64,000 nt of DNA. Origin: an uncultured Myxococcales bacterium (lineage in GTDB: Bacteria > Myxococcota_A > UBA9042). Position 1 is the stretch's first letter. Each line of letters opens with the position of its first letter. Both the position numbers and the translations under genes were made by a program. Where the stretch lies: positions 62,001-126,000 of the forward strand of contig CAIYBN010000137.1 in the NCBI GenBank assembly GCA_903924465.1. The letters are read 5' to 3'. The notes below the pieces were generated by a model. It worked only from the letters and a program-made list of their open reading frames with translations, ran no database searches and was not told the origin of the DNA. This document shows positions 32,051-40,675 of the stretch, one piece after another.

Positions 32051-35000
32051 TCACTTCACGCAGCGCACGCGGAAGGTGTTGGCTTTGTCGTTGCCTTCCG
32101 ACTTGCCTTCGCTGAAATAGACGCTCCAGATGTTGACGCTGGAGCCTCCGGCGCCCGATGTCGCCCAGAACCACTCCGACGGTGTCGCGGGGAACACCAC
32201 GGCATCGATGGCCGGACTGCTGACGCTGCGGTCGACAAGGCTGCGCAATTCCACGATGTTGGGCATCCGCCAGCCCATGCTGCCATCGAGGACCAAGCTC
32301 GCGCAATAGGCCTGCGCGCTGCCGGGCGTTTCCGCGCTCGCGTCGAGCGCCCGCTGCCAGATCAACTGCGTCCACGTGTCGGTGACGGTGTCGACGGCGG
32401 TGGTGAAGCGCTTGCCGGTCTGGCTGGCTGTGGTGCCGCGCACGCAGCGCACGTGGTTTTTCGAACTGAGCATGGCCGGAGCCTCGTCGCCGACGACGAA
32501 ACTGATGCTCCACGCGTTGCCTGCGCCGTTGGCGAGTGGTGTAGCGCTCCAGTAGCCGAGGCTGACGTTGGTCTGCAACAGGTTGGTCGTCGCGGGGTTG
32601 AGCTTGTTGAAGTCGATGAGCGTGCTCAGCTCCGCCAGCGTTGGCAGGCGCCAGTCGGTCACGTTGGCGAGCTTGGAGGTGATGCAGAACTGGTTGGCCT
32701 GGTCCCACGTGTAGGTGACGCCTGCCGGGTCGGCCTGCTGCCACGTCAAGCCGGTGTCCGTGTCGCTGACGGTGCCGTCTGCGTTGTCGCTGAAGCCGGC
32801 GGGCGAGTAGGGCAGGTTGCCCCAAACGGGACCGTCGGCGGCGCAGACTTTGCCGTCGCCGCTGGTGACGCTGAGGTAGCCGGGGGCGCAAATGCAGGTG
32901 CCCGCGGCGCACGTGGCGCCGTTGCCGCACACGGTGCCGTCGACCATGTTGGCGTGCCAGCAGCCGCTCTTGGCGGCGTTGCACAGGTCGGCCGTGCACG
33001 GGTTGCTGTCGTCACAGTCGGAGACATTGAGCGCGGCGCAAGTGCCGGACGCGGCACACGAGGCGTTGCCCCAGAGGTCGGTGCGGTGGAGCCAGAAGCT
33101 CTGCGATCCGGTGACGTTGGTGTTGCCGGCGATCGCGAAACCGTCGCTGAGCGCGGCGATGGCGTGGAAGCTCTGCGAATTACCGGCACCGACCGTCGCG
33201 TCCCACAACTTGTTGCCGTCCCAGTCGGTCCGGACCACGTAGCCGTTGCCGCCGGAGTTGCCGACCAGCGCGAGGCCGTTGCTGTCCATGCTCAAGCCAG
33301 TAACGGATTCTGCCGCGCTGGTGCCAAATGTTTGGCTCCACAGCTTGACGCCGCTCGCGTCGGTGCGGATGAGCCACATGTCCGATGCGCCGGAGCCGGT
33401 CGTCTCGCCGCCGAGGATGAAGCCGTCCGCGGTGGCCACAACCGCATGTGCGGCGTCGAATGTGCCGTGCGCATAGCTCTGTGCCCACAACTGCACGCCG
33501 CTTGGGTCGGTGCGGACGAGCCAGGCGTGGCCCGTGCTCGCGCTGATGGAAGCCGTGAGGCCAGCCAGGGCAAAGCCATCGGGGAGTGCGGCAATCGCGT
33601 TGAACGCGTCCACATTCGCGCCGTCATAGGACTTTTGCCAAAGCTGCGCGCCGGAAGCATCGGTCCGGATCAAGTAGCCGTTCTGCGTCGTCGCGCCCAG
33701 GGACATCGTCGCGCCAGCCAGCGCGTAGCCGTCGGCAACAGCGGCAAGCGCGTAGGCGTAGTCGTCGCCCTTGTCGCCCAGTTCGGCGTTGAGCGCGAGC
33801 TTGCCCGCGGCATCCGTCGTCAACAGGAAGCAGTCTTCGCCATTGTTGTCGGAGCCCACCGAGCCGGCGACCGCGAATCCATTGCTGGTGGCAACGACCG
33901 CAGAGGCCGAACCGTCATACGAGCCGAGGGAGTACGTTTTGTCCCACGCCAATGCGCCGGCGCCGTCGGTGCGGACGATGCGCACATCGCCCGCGGTGCT
34001 GACGTTCTTGGGCGAGCCGGCGACAACGAATCCGCCAGGCGCAATGGCCAGATAGCCGCCCGTGCCCATGGTGCCAGCGAATTGTGTGTCGAACAACTTC
34101 GCGCCACCGCCGCCGCACGCACCCGCAGTGCACGTCTGCGCGACCAGGCACGCGTCGCCGGAACTGCACGGTGAGGTGTCCGGCAAGTTGCTGTGCCAGC
34201 AGCCTGAGTGCGCGGCGTCGCACAGGTCGGCGGTGCAGGGGTTGCTGTCGTCGCACTCGTTGGTGTAGCCGGAGCAGATGCCGGAGGTGGCGCAGGAGGT
34301 GTTGCCCCATGGGTCGGTGCGGAGCAGCAACATGTCGCTCTCCGTGCTGGTGGGTCCGATCGACCCAGCGACGGCGAAACCGGAACCACCAAGGTCGACG
34401 ATCGCCGCCAGACCGTCGTTGCCGGTGCCGCCGAAAGTGCGGTCCCAAAGTTGGTTGCCCGACAGGTCCGTGCGTACGAGCCAGCCGTCGCTGTTGCCCG
34501 CGCCCTTCGATTGGGTCGAGCCGACCAACGCGAAGCCACTGTCGCCCACCAGAACGAGTCCGACGCCGTAGTCGTCGGCGCCACCGCCATAGGTGCGGTC
34601 CCATAGCAGGTTGCCGGCTTCGTCGGTTCGCAGAAACCATAAATCGTGGCCGCCCGCGCCTTTGGAACTCGTGCCGCCCAGGATCGCAAAGCCGCCGTCG
34701 CCCATCTGGCGGGCCTGACGGGCACCCTGATTGCCGTCGCCGCCGAAAGCGCGACTCCAGAGCAGATTGCCGTCGCCGTCGGTGCGAATGAGCAGGACAT
34801 CCGTCTTCGTCGGCGTGTTGGTCCAGCCGGTCGAGCCGACAAGCGCGAACCCACCGTCGGCGGTTTGCAGGACGAAGTTGGCACCATCGAAAACCGAATC
34901 CAACTGCGGCCCGATGTACGTCCGCGTCCAGAGGACCGCGCCGTCCGCGTCCGTACGCACCAACCATGCGTCGTAGTTGTCCGCGCTCTTGACGGAACTC

Positions 35001-36106
35001 ATCCCTGCGAAGACAAGCCCGCCGTCGGGCGTCTGAAGACCAGAATAGAGGTAGTCAAACCCCGCGCCGCCGTAGGTCTTGTCCCAGAGTTTCTTGCCGG
35101 TCGCATCGGTGCGTACGACCCAGCCGTCCCCGCCGGCGCTGCCTACGATGGCGAATCCGCCGTCGTTCGTTTGCACCAGCGCAGATGGCTGCACGTCGCC
35201 CCAGCAGCCCCCAAGCCCCGCCGGGCAGAGGTCAAACGCTTGGGCCCAAAGCTGCTTGCCTGCGGCATCGGTGCGGATGAGTCCAAATGCGACCTTTGGG
35301 CCCCATAGGGCACTGGCGACCGCAAAACCACCGTCAGCCGTTGCGACAATGCCCCATCCAACATTCAACGTGGAACTGTCGCCAAACGTCTTCTCAAACA
35401 ACTTCGCGCTTCCCGCACAAGTCATCCCCGCGCACACATCTCCGACCGTGCACGCATCCCCGTCATCGCATGTCGTTCCGGCCATCACGACCGTATTCAC
35501 GCAGCCCAACGACGCAGTGCAGCTATCGTTGGTGCACGAATTCCCATCGCCGCAGTTCTTGGTCGTGCCGGTGCACACGCCGCTCGCGCAGGCGTCGTTC
35601 TCGGTGCACTTTTTGCCGTCGTCGCAGGCCCAACCGTCGATCTTGCTGGTGGGTACGCACTTGCCGGTCGTCGGCGCGCACGCCTGGGTGGCGCAGGGCA
35701 AGTCCACACAGGTCACGCTGGCGCACAAGTCCACATCCGGCGCATCCAAAGTGCTATCGGCGTCGTCCAACGAGACTTCGGACGCGTCCAAGGCGTCCAT
35801 TGTCGTGTCCAACGAGACTTCGGACACGTCCAAGGCGTCCGTTGTCGTGTCCAACGAGACTTCGGACATGTCCAGGGCGTCCATTGTCGTATCCAATGAG
35901 ACTTCGGACACGTCCAAGGTGTCCGTTGTCGTATCCAATGAGACTTCGGACACGTCCAAGGCGTCCATTGTCGTGTCCAAAGAGACTTCGGACGCGTCCT
36001 CACCGCTGATATCCGGATTCTGATCCGAAAACGCCTCGCGCGGTGGCACCGGGATGCTGCACGCCGTCGTCAGGACGGCACAAAATACCAGTGCGCGCCA
36101 CGTCAT
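32051..36106 (-). CDS. Large lipoprotein: 14-residue tandem repeats, Cys-rich segment, propeller-like repeats, DUF1566 C-terminus
   Basis: 1351 residues from the ATG at 36106; the frame is open upstream, but that is antisense reading of the TPR gene's coding DNA. Lipobox L-T-T-A-C-S. Then: five to six 14-residue repeats of the type S-E-V-S-L-D-T-T-M-D-A-L-D-V (about residues 35-115); a Cys-rich stretch with C-x-D-G-x-x-C-T repeats; many copies of a roughly 50-residue D-G-G-F-A-x-x-G ... R-T-D-x-x-G-N-x-L-W unit, likely beta-propellers; and DUF1566-like domains at the C-terminus (D-W-R-L-P-T-L-A-E-L, V-R-C-V-R-G, and again M-G-W-R-M-P-N). A surface-anchored protein with binding propellers is likely; function unknown. 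The start overlaps the upstream TPR gene's stop by one base, so translation is coupled. Confidence 0.87.
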   Translation of the reverse strand: MTWRALVFCAVLTTACSIPVPPREAFSDQNPDISGEDASEVSLDTTMDALDVSEVSLDTTTDTLDVSEVSLDTTMDALDMSEVSLDTTTDALDVSEVSLDTTMDALDASEVSLDDADSTLDAPDVDLCASVTCVDLPCATQACAPTTGKCVPTSKIDGWACDDGKKCTENDACASGVCTGTTKNCGDGNSCTNDSCTASLGCVNTVVMAGTTCDDGDACTVGDVCAGMTCAGSAKLFEKTFGDSSTLNVGWGIVATADGGFAVASALWGPKVAFGLIRTDAAGKQLWAQAFDLCPAGLGGCWGDVQPSALVQTNDGGFAIVGSAGGDGWVVRTDATGKKLWDKTYGGAGFDYLYSGLQTPDGGLVFAGMSSVKSADNYDAWLVRTDADGAVLWTRTYIGPQLDSVFDGANFVLQTADGGFALVGSTGWTNTPTKTDVLLIRTDGDGNLLWSRAFGGDGNQGARQARQMGDGGFAILGGTSSKGAGGHDLWFLRTDEAGNLLWDRTYGGGADDYGVGLVLVGDSGFALVGSTQSKGAGNSDGWLVRTDLSGNQLWDRTFGGTGNDGLAAIVDLGGSGFAVAGSIGPTSTESDMLLLRTDPWGNTSCATSGICSGYTNECDDSNPCTADLCDAAHSGCWHSNLPDTSPCSSGDACLVAQTCTAGACGGGGAKLFDTQFAGTMGTGGYLAIAPGGFVVAGSPKNVSTAGDVRIVRTDGAGALAWDKTYSLGSYDGSASAVVATSNGFAVAGSVGSDNNGEDCFLLTTDAAGKLALNAELGDKGDDYAYALAAVADGYALAGATMSLGATTQNGYLIRTDASGAQLWQKSYDGANVDAFNAIAALPDGFALAGLTASISASTGHAWLVRTDPSGVQLWAQSYAHGTFDAAHAVVATADGFILGGETTGSGASDMWLIRTDASGVKLWSQTFGTSAAESVTGLSMDSNGLALVGNSGGNGYVVRTDWDGNKLWDATVGAGNSQSFHAIAALSDGFAIAGNTNVTGSQSFWLHRTDLWGNASCAASGTCAALNVSDCDDSNPCTADLCNAAKSGCWHANMVDGTVCGNGATCAAGTCICAPGYLSVTSGDGKVCAADGPVWGNLPYSPAGFSDNADGTVSDTDTGLTWQQADPAGVTYTWDQANQFCITSKLANVTDWRLPTLAELSTLIDFNKLNPATTNLLQTNVSLGYWSATPLANGAGNAWSISFVVGDEAPAMLSSKNHVRCVRGTTASQTGKRFTTAVDTVTDTWTQLIWQRALDASAETPGSAQAYCASLVLDGSMGWRMPNIVELRSLVDRSVSSPAIDAVVFPATPSEWFWATSGAGGSSVNIWSVYFSEGKSEGNDKANTFRVRCVK
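35766..35999 (-). repeat. 42-bp tandem repeat array inside the lipoprotein gene
   Basis: Five complete 42-base units (35766-35975) and a partial sixth, differing mostly by single bases. Each encodes a 14-residue unit such as S-E-V-S-L-D-T-T-M-D-A-L-D-V. Because 42 is a multiple of three, copy-number change would keep the frame. The array forms a flexible acidic stalk directly after the lipidated N-terminus. Confidence 0.92.
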
Positions 36107-37215
36107 CAAAACCGCCCTGCGAGTGCCATGCCATGCCAGTCGGGCACCAGCGCCACGTTGGCGTCGCTCGACGTCAATGCCAGATACGCGCCCACGCCGG
36201 CCGCCGCCAGACCGACGCCGACAAACGCCACGCCGGTCGTCTGCAACGAGCCGATCCACTGCGCCCGGCTCGTCGCTTGGCCATAGGTCAGCGAACCGTG
36301 CACGACCGTCCCGTCGTAGTTCAGGTCCTGATTGAACTGCGCCTCCGCGGACTTGCCCAGAATCACCAGCGCGACGCCCGTCACCGCGAACGCCGCGCCG
36401 CTGCCCAGCGTCCACCAACCCGCGGTCCGGCGTGCGGACGTCGGTTGCTGCGGCTGTTCCACGTGTTGCACGGGCGGCGGAGGCAGATTCGACATGACCG
36501 GCTTGACCACCGGCGCTTTCAGTGGCTCGGGCGCCCGCTCCACCGGCGCGACCACGACTCGCTTGCCGGCGCGCGCGTCCAGCATGGCCTGCGCCTCCGC
36601 GCGATCCGGCGCATCCGCAGGCGCGCGACCCAGATACTCTTTCAGCCACGTCTCCGAACGCTTGCGGTCGCCACTTTCATCCGCTGCCCGCGCGGCTTTG
36701 AGCAACAGCGGCAGGCGATCCGGCCGCAGACGCCACGCTTCGCCATACGCCGCTTCCGCCACGCGCCATTCGCTGCGCTTGGCGGCGCGATCCCCGGCCT
36801 GGGCTTTCTCGTCCGCGTGCAAGCCATCGAATTCCGTCAAATAGCCTTTCGCCTTGGCGACTCGCGCCGGCTCCGCGTTCGGCACGTCCACAAACTGCCG
36901 GTAAAGTTCCTCTGCCCGGTCGCGCTGCCCCGCCGACTGCTCCGCCCGCGCCGCGCCGTACAGGTAGTTCGGCTCCGACGGGTCTGTGTGCCACGCTTCG
37001 AGGTAGACCTGTGCCGCGCGGTCCATGTCGCCCGCTTCAAACGCCTTCGCCGCTTGTTGCGCCAGCGCCACCGCAGTCTTTCGCGCGTCAATGGCATGCG
37101 CCGGCCAAGCAAAGAGGAACAGGCTTATGCAAATCAGAAAGTTACGCCCAGCTTGCGGAAGCCGCGGGACCTGCTGTCGTGTCCTTCGCCCTGTCGTGTC
37201 CGCCGGTATCGCCAT
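36106..37215 (-). CDS. Periplasmic/membrane TPR protein, partner of the downstream lipoprotein
   Basis: 369 residues. A hydrophobic N-terminal segment ending W-P-A-H-A-I-D-A looks like a signal peptide; the start at 37215 could also be further inside the N-terminus. Residues 45-240 carry tetratricopeptide-like repeats (A-A-K-A-F-E-A-G-D-M-D-R-A-A-Q-V-Y-L-E-A-W). A proline-rich linker follows (P-P-P-P-V-Q-H), then two hydrophobic segments near the C-terminus (T-L-G-S-G-A-A-F-A-V-T-G and V-A-F-V-G-V-G-L-A-A). The layout resembles TPR proteins common in Myxococcota and Bradymonadota. The stop overlaps the ATG of the large lipoprotein gene (TGATG), indicating translational coupling. Divergent from the PilZ gene. 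Confidence 0.8.
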   Translation of the reverse strand: MAIPADTTGRRTRQQVPRLPQAGRNFLICISLFLFAWPAHAIDARKTAVALAQQAAKAFEAGDMDRAAQVYLEAWHTDPSEPNYLYGAARAEQSAGQRDRAEELYRQFVDVPNAEPARVAKAKGYLTEFDGLHADEKAQAGDRAAKRSEWRVAEAAYGEAWRLRPDRLPLLLKAARAADESGDRKRSETWLKEYLGRAPADAPDRAEAQAMLDARAGKRVVVAPVERAPEPLKAPVVKPVMSNLPPPPVQHVEQPQQPTSARRTAGWWTLGSGAAFAVTGVALVILGKSAEAQFNQDLNYDGTVVHGSLTYGQATSRAQWIGSLQTTGVAFVGVGLAAAGVGAYLALTSSDANVALVPDWHGMALAGRF

Positions 37216-37338
37216 GTCAGAAGTCTAGGTCTCCCGGTGACTTTGCGTCAATGTGTGTGGCTGCCGTTGACGTCGCTGCTTGCGTTTCCTACGCTTCAGA
37301 AGCCAAGTCGCGTGACCCGACTGCAAAGTTCTCCGCCG

Positions 37339-37812
37339 ATGTCCCACCACGACGAACAGCCCCGATCTGACACCGCACTTCGCCCGACGACGGCGGAAGC
37401 GATGACCACAACCGGCAACCACCGCATTCAGGGCCCCATCGAACGTCGCCATTCGCGTCGGGTGATGGTGGATTTGTTCGTGCAGGAAAACGACGGCGAG
37501 CGCGTGTGGATGCACCCGGCGACCAACCTCAGTGCGTCGGGTATCTTCATCGAGAGCCATTCGTACTCGCTCCGCAACGCCAAGGAACCGCAGTTCATCG
37601 ATTTGCAGTTCCAGCTGCCGGACGCCTCGCCGCCGATTTCCGCGCGCGGCCAAGTGCTGGGCGCACGGCGTGTCCGCGGTTTTTCGCACGGACTGGCGGT
37701 GCGGTTCTTGGACCTGAATGACGAAGACCGCGCCCGGTTGAGCGAATTTGTCGAGCGGCGTTTAGCGGCCGGCGGAGATGAGGGCCCGGAGAACGAAGCC
37801 GCACCGACGTAG
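37339..37812 (+). CDS. PilZ-domain protein (c-di-GMP receptor type)
   Basis: 157 residues from the ATG at 37339; an ATG at 37402 just after GGAAG is an alternative start. One PilZ domain fills residues about 30-140: I-E-R-R-H-S-R-R-V supplies the R-x-x-x-R motif and N-L-S-A-S-G-I-F-I the (D/N)-x-S-x-x-G motif, so c-di-GMP binding residues are present. The C-terminus is acidic and short. There is no enzymatic domain, so it would act as a small diffusible effector. It is divergent from the TPR/lipoprotein pair and 119 bases before mtnP. The output pathway is unknown. Confidence 0.87.
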   Translation: MSHHDEQPRSDTALRPTTAEAMTTTGNHRIQGPIERRHSRRVMVDLFVQENDGERVWMHPATNLSASGIFIESHSYSLRNAKEPQFIDLQFQLPDASPPISARGQVLGARRVRGFSHGLAVRFLDLNDEDRARLSEFVERRLAAGGDEGPENEAAPT

Positions 37813-37931
37813 GTCAGAAACGCATCGCCACTCGTTGGCCTCAGGTTGCCCTGAACGGCGCATCCGCCTAGACTCCGGCCGCCGCCTGCGCGTTTTCCCG
37901 CGGCATGGACCGCGAAGCGCCAGAGGTTGCC

Positions 37932-38828
37932 ATGAATTCCAACGCCTACACAGCCCGCGAGCCCGTCGTCCTGGGCATCATCGGTGGCAGCGGACTGTAC
38001 GAGATGCCCGGTCTGGAACGCGTGCGCGAAGTGCGCGTGACCACGCCGTTTGGCGATCCGTCCGACGCGCTCATCGAAGGTTGGCTGGGCGAACAGCAGC
38101 TGATTTTCCTGCCGCGGCACGGTCGAGGTCACCGGTTTACGCCGACCGAAGTACCGTACCAAGCGAACATTTGGGCGCTCAAAAGCCTGGGCGTGACGGA
38201 CATCGTGTCGGTCAGCGCGGTGGGCTCCATGCGCGAGGACATTCATCCCGGCGACATGGTCTTGGTCGACCAGTTCATCGACCGCACGGTCTCGCGACCG
38301 CGGACGTTTTTTGACCGCGGCGTCGTGGCGCACGTGGGCTTTGCCGATCCGGTGAGTCATCGCGTGCATGCGGCGCTCCGGCGCGCGTGTGAGCGCGTGC
38401 ACGTGCGGCATCACAACAGCGGCGCGTACGTCTGCATCGAAGGTCCACAGTTCTCGACGCGGGCGGAATCGCACACGTTTCGGACGTGGCCGGGCGTTGC
38501 CGTCATCGGCATGACCAACCTGCCGGAAGCGCGGCTGGCGCGCGAGGCGGAAATTCCCTATGCGACGTTGGCGCTGGCGACCGACTACGACTGCTGGCAT
38601 GAGGCGCACGACGCCGTCACCGTGGAGCAGGTCATCGCGACGCTGCACGCCAACATTGAGAATGCCCAGAAGATTCTCCGCGCCGTGGCGCACGATCCAC
38701 CGCACGGCCCGTGCCCGTCACAGGACGCGCTGAAGTTCGCGATCATGACATCGCCGGCCGTCATCCCCGCTGAAGCGCGCGAACGACTCGCGCTGTTCCT
38801 GGACAAATACTTGCCGCCGAAAGGCTGA
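37932..38828 (+). CDS. mtnP: S-methyl-5'-thioadenosine phosphorylase
   Basis: Cleaves methylthioadenosine with phosphate to adenine and 5-methylthioribose-1-phosphate in methionine salvage. 298 residues from the ATG at 37932, which AGAGG precedes by five bases. Signatures: I-I-G-G-S-G-L-Y at the N-terminus (phosphate loop), R-H-G-R-G-H, N-I-W-A-L-K-S-L-G-V, A-Y-V-C-I-E-G-P-Q-F-S-T-R-A-E-S and L-A-T-D-Y-D-C-W-H, which all match the MTAP subfamily rather than purine nucleoside phosphorylase. Followed by the PfkB-kinase gene with a 12-base gap. Confidence 0.95.
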   Translation: MNSNAYTAREPVVLGIIGGSGLYEMPGLERVREVRVTTPFGDPSDALIEGWLGEQQLIFLPRHGRGHRFTPTEVPYQANIWALKSLGVTDIVSVSAVGSMREDIHPGDMVLVDQFIDRTVSRPRTFFDRGVVAHVGFADPVSHRVHAALRRACERVHVRHHNSGAYVCIEGPQFSTRAESHTFRTWPGVAVIGMTNLPEARLAREAEIPYATLALATDYDCWHEAHDAVTVEQVIATLHANIENAQKILRAVAHDPPHGPCPSQDALKFAIMTSPAVIPAEARERLALFLDKYLPPKG

Positions 38829-38840
38829 GTGGAGTTTCCC

Positions 38841-39776
38841 ATGCGTTTGCTCGTCGTTGGCTCAGTCGCCTACGATTCTGTCGAAACCGCTTATGGCAAG
38901 GTCGATCGCGCCTTGGGCGGTTCGGCCACGTTCTTTGCGATGGCATCGTCGCTGCTCGCGCCCACGCACGTCGTGGCGGTCGTGGGCGAGGATTTTCGGC
39001 CCAGCGACATGGAGCGCCTGAACCAGCGCGGCGTGGACACCTCGGGTATCGAAATTGTCCCCGGCGAGACGTTTCGCTGGGGCGGTATCTACTCGAAGCA
39101 CTTTGAGACGCGGACGACGCTGTTCACGGAACTCAACGTGTTCTCGGACTTTTCGCCGCGCGTGCCGCAGAAGCACCGGTCGGCGGAGCTCGTGTTTCTC
39201 GCCAACATCCACCCGGCGTTGCAGTACCAGGTGCTGGATCAGGTCGACAAGCCGAAATTTGTCGCACTGGACACGATGAATTTCTGGATTTCCGGCGAGC
39301 GGGAAGCGCTGGTCAAGGTGCTGGGTCGCATCGACGCGCTGTTCCTGAACGATGAAGAAGCGTACGCGCTGTCGGGCATCGGCAACCTGTTGTTGGCGGC
39401 GCGGGAAATCCAGAAGATGGGCCCCAAGACCGTCGTCATCAAGCGCGGCGAGCACGGCGCGGTGCTGTTCCACGGCGACACGATTCGCCACACGCCGGCG
39501 TTGCTGCTGGACACCGTGCGCGATCCGACGGGCGCGGGCGACACGTTCGCCGGCGGCTTCATGGGCTACCTGGCGACGCAGCCGGAAATCAACGTGGCGG
39601 CGCTGGAAGGCGCGATGGTCATGGGCACGCTGGCGGCGTCGGTGAGCGTGGAAGATTTCAGCGTGGATGCGCTTGAGCGCGCCGACCTGAAGTCGATCCT
39701 GACGCGGCAAAAGGCCCTGCGGCAGTTGTCCTTGCGTGTGGAACTGGACGAGGCGGCGCTCCTGGCCAAACGATGA
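38841..39776 (+). CDS. PfkB-family carbohydrate/nucleoside kinase
   Basis: 311 residues; ATG at 38841 preceded by GGAG. The C-terminal PfkB signature D-P-T-G-A-G-D-T-F-A-G-G supplies the catalytic Asp and anion hole. The N-terminal G-G-S-A-T-F-F-A-M fits substrate binding of the ribokinase family. The family phosphorylates sugars or nucleosides; the substrate cannot be read from sequence. Because MtnP already produces a phosphorylated ribose, a methylthioribose kinase would be redundant, so adenosine or a related nucleoside is a reasonable guess. The tight gap to mtnP implies co-transcription, and the next gene begins 9 bases after its stop. Confidence 0.88.
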   Translation: MRLLVVGSVAYDSVETAYGKVDRALGGSATFFAMASSLLAPTHVVAVVGEDFRPSDMERLNQRGVDTSGIEIVPGETFRWGGIYSKHFETRTTLFTELNVFSDFSPRVPQKHRSAELVFLANIHPALQYQVLDQVDKPKFVALDTMNFWISGEREALVKVLGRIDALFLNDEEAYALSGIGNLLLAAREIQKMGPKTVVIKRGEHGAVLFHGDTIRHTPALLLDTVRDPTGAGDTFAGGFMGYLATQPEINVAALEGAMVMGTLAASVSVEDFSVDALERADLKSILTRQKALRQLSLRVELDEAALLAKR

Positions 39777-39785
39777 TGGAGGCCG

Positions 39786-40673
39786 ATGATGGCAGGCAAA
39801 CCGCAGACGAAACCGCCGAAATGGCTCAACCTGCTGAGTGATCCGCGGGTGTCGCAGGCCATGGGGCGGCTGGTCCGGCTGCGGGCGCCCAAGCCGGTGC
39901 TGCAGGCGGCCATCACCGCATTCTGCAAGATCTACAGCGTCGACCTGACGGAAGCAGAGCGGTCGCTGGCCGACTTTGCGACCTTCCAGGAGTTTTTCAC
40001 GCGGCGGCTGAAAGCCGATGCGCGGCCGGTGGAGCCTGGTTTGGGCGTACTGCCGTCGCCCGCGGATGGGGTGCTGTCCATCGCGGGCTCGCTTGCCACC
40101 GACACGTTGATTCAGGCCAAGGGCATCGACTACACGCTGGATGCGCTGCTGGGCGGCAAAGAGGACGCCGATCCGTACCGCGGCGGTTCCTACGCGGTCG
40201 TCTATCTGGCGCCGAACAACTACCACCGCGTGCACAGCCCGTGGCAGGGTGAAATCGTCAAATGGCGTTACATCGCCGGGCCTCTGTATCCGGTGAACCG
40301 TCTGGGCATCCAGCACGTGCCGGGCCTCTTCGCCCGCAATGAACGCATCATCGGCCATTGCCACACGGAATTCGGCCCGGCGGCGCTCATCATGGTCGGT
40401 GCCACCTGCGTCGGCCACATGCGCGTGTGTTTCAGCGACTTGTGCACCAATGAAGGCAAGGCAACGACGGATTTGAACACGCTGACGCCACCGGTGAGCC
40501 AATCACGCGGCGACGAATTCGGCGTCTTCGAGATGGGCTCAACCGTCGTGCTGGTCTTCGCCAATCCCGACGTCGAGGCGCTCGTGCCGGTCCCGTCGCC
40601 CGTTCTGCAAGGTCAAGGCGTCCTGCGGGTCTCTGCAACCGCGTCGTCCAGCGAGCCGCGCCATGGAGCCTGA
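39786..40673 (+). CDS. psd: Phosphatidylserine decarboxylase proenzyme
   Basis: Makes phosphatidylethanolamine from phosphatidylserine at the inner membrane. 295 residues, usual for the family. The self-cleavage site E-M-G-S-T-V (Ser252 becomes the pyruvoyl group) reads M-G-S-T in place of the common L-G-S-T. Other landmarks: F-F-T-R-R-L-K, P-A-D-G, Y-L-A-P-N-N-Y-H-R-V-H-S-P and F-A-R-N-E-R, including the catalytic His of the D-H-S-type triad region. GGAGG sits just before the ATG at 39786 (another ATG one codon in). It is embedded in a tight operon after the PfkB gene and 3 bases before the exonuclease gene. Confidence 0.95.
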   Translation: MMAGKPQTKPPKWLNLLSDPRVSQAMGRLVRLRAPKPVLQAAITAFCKIYSVDLTEAERSLADFATFQEFFTRRLKADARPVEPGLGVLPSPADGVLSIAGSLATDTLIQAKGIDYTLDALLGGKEDADPYRGGSYAVVYLAPNNYHRVHSPWQGEIVKWRYIAGPLYPVNRLGIQHVPGLFARNERIIGHCHTEFGPAALIMVGATCVGHMRVCFSDLCTNEGKATTDLNTLTPPVSQSRGDEFGVFEMGSTVVLVFANPDVEALVPVPSPVLQGQGVLRVSATASSSEPRHGA

Positions 40674-40675
40674 AC

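Noticed and set aside
35766-35999. The 42-bp repeat array as a CRISPR
   Set aside because: Units are directly adjacent without unique spacers, lie in frame inside a gene, and no cas gene is present.
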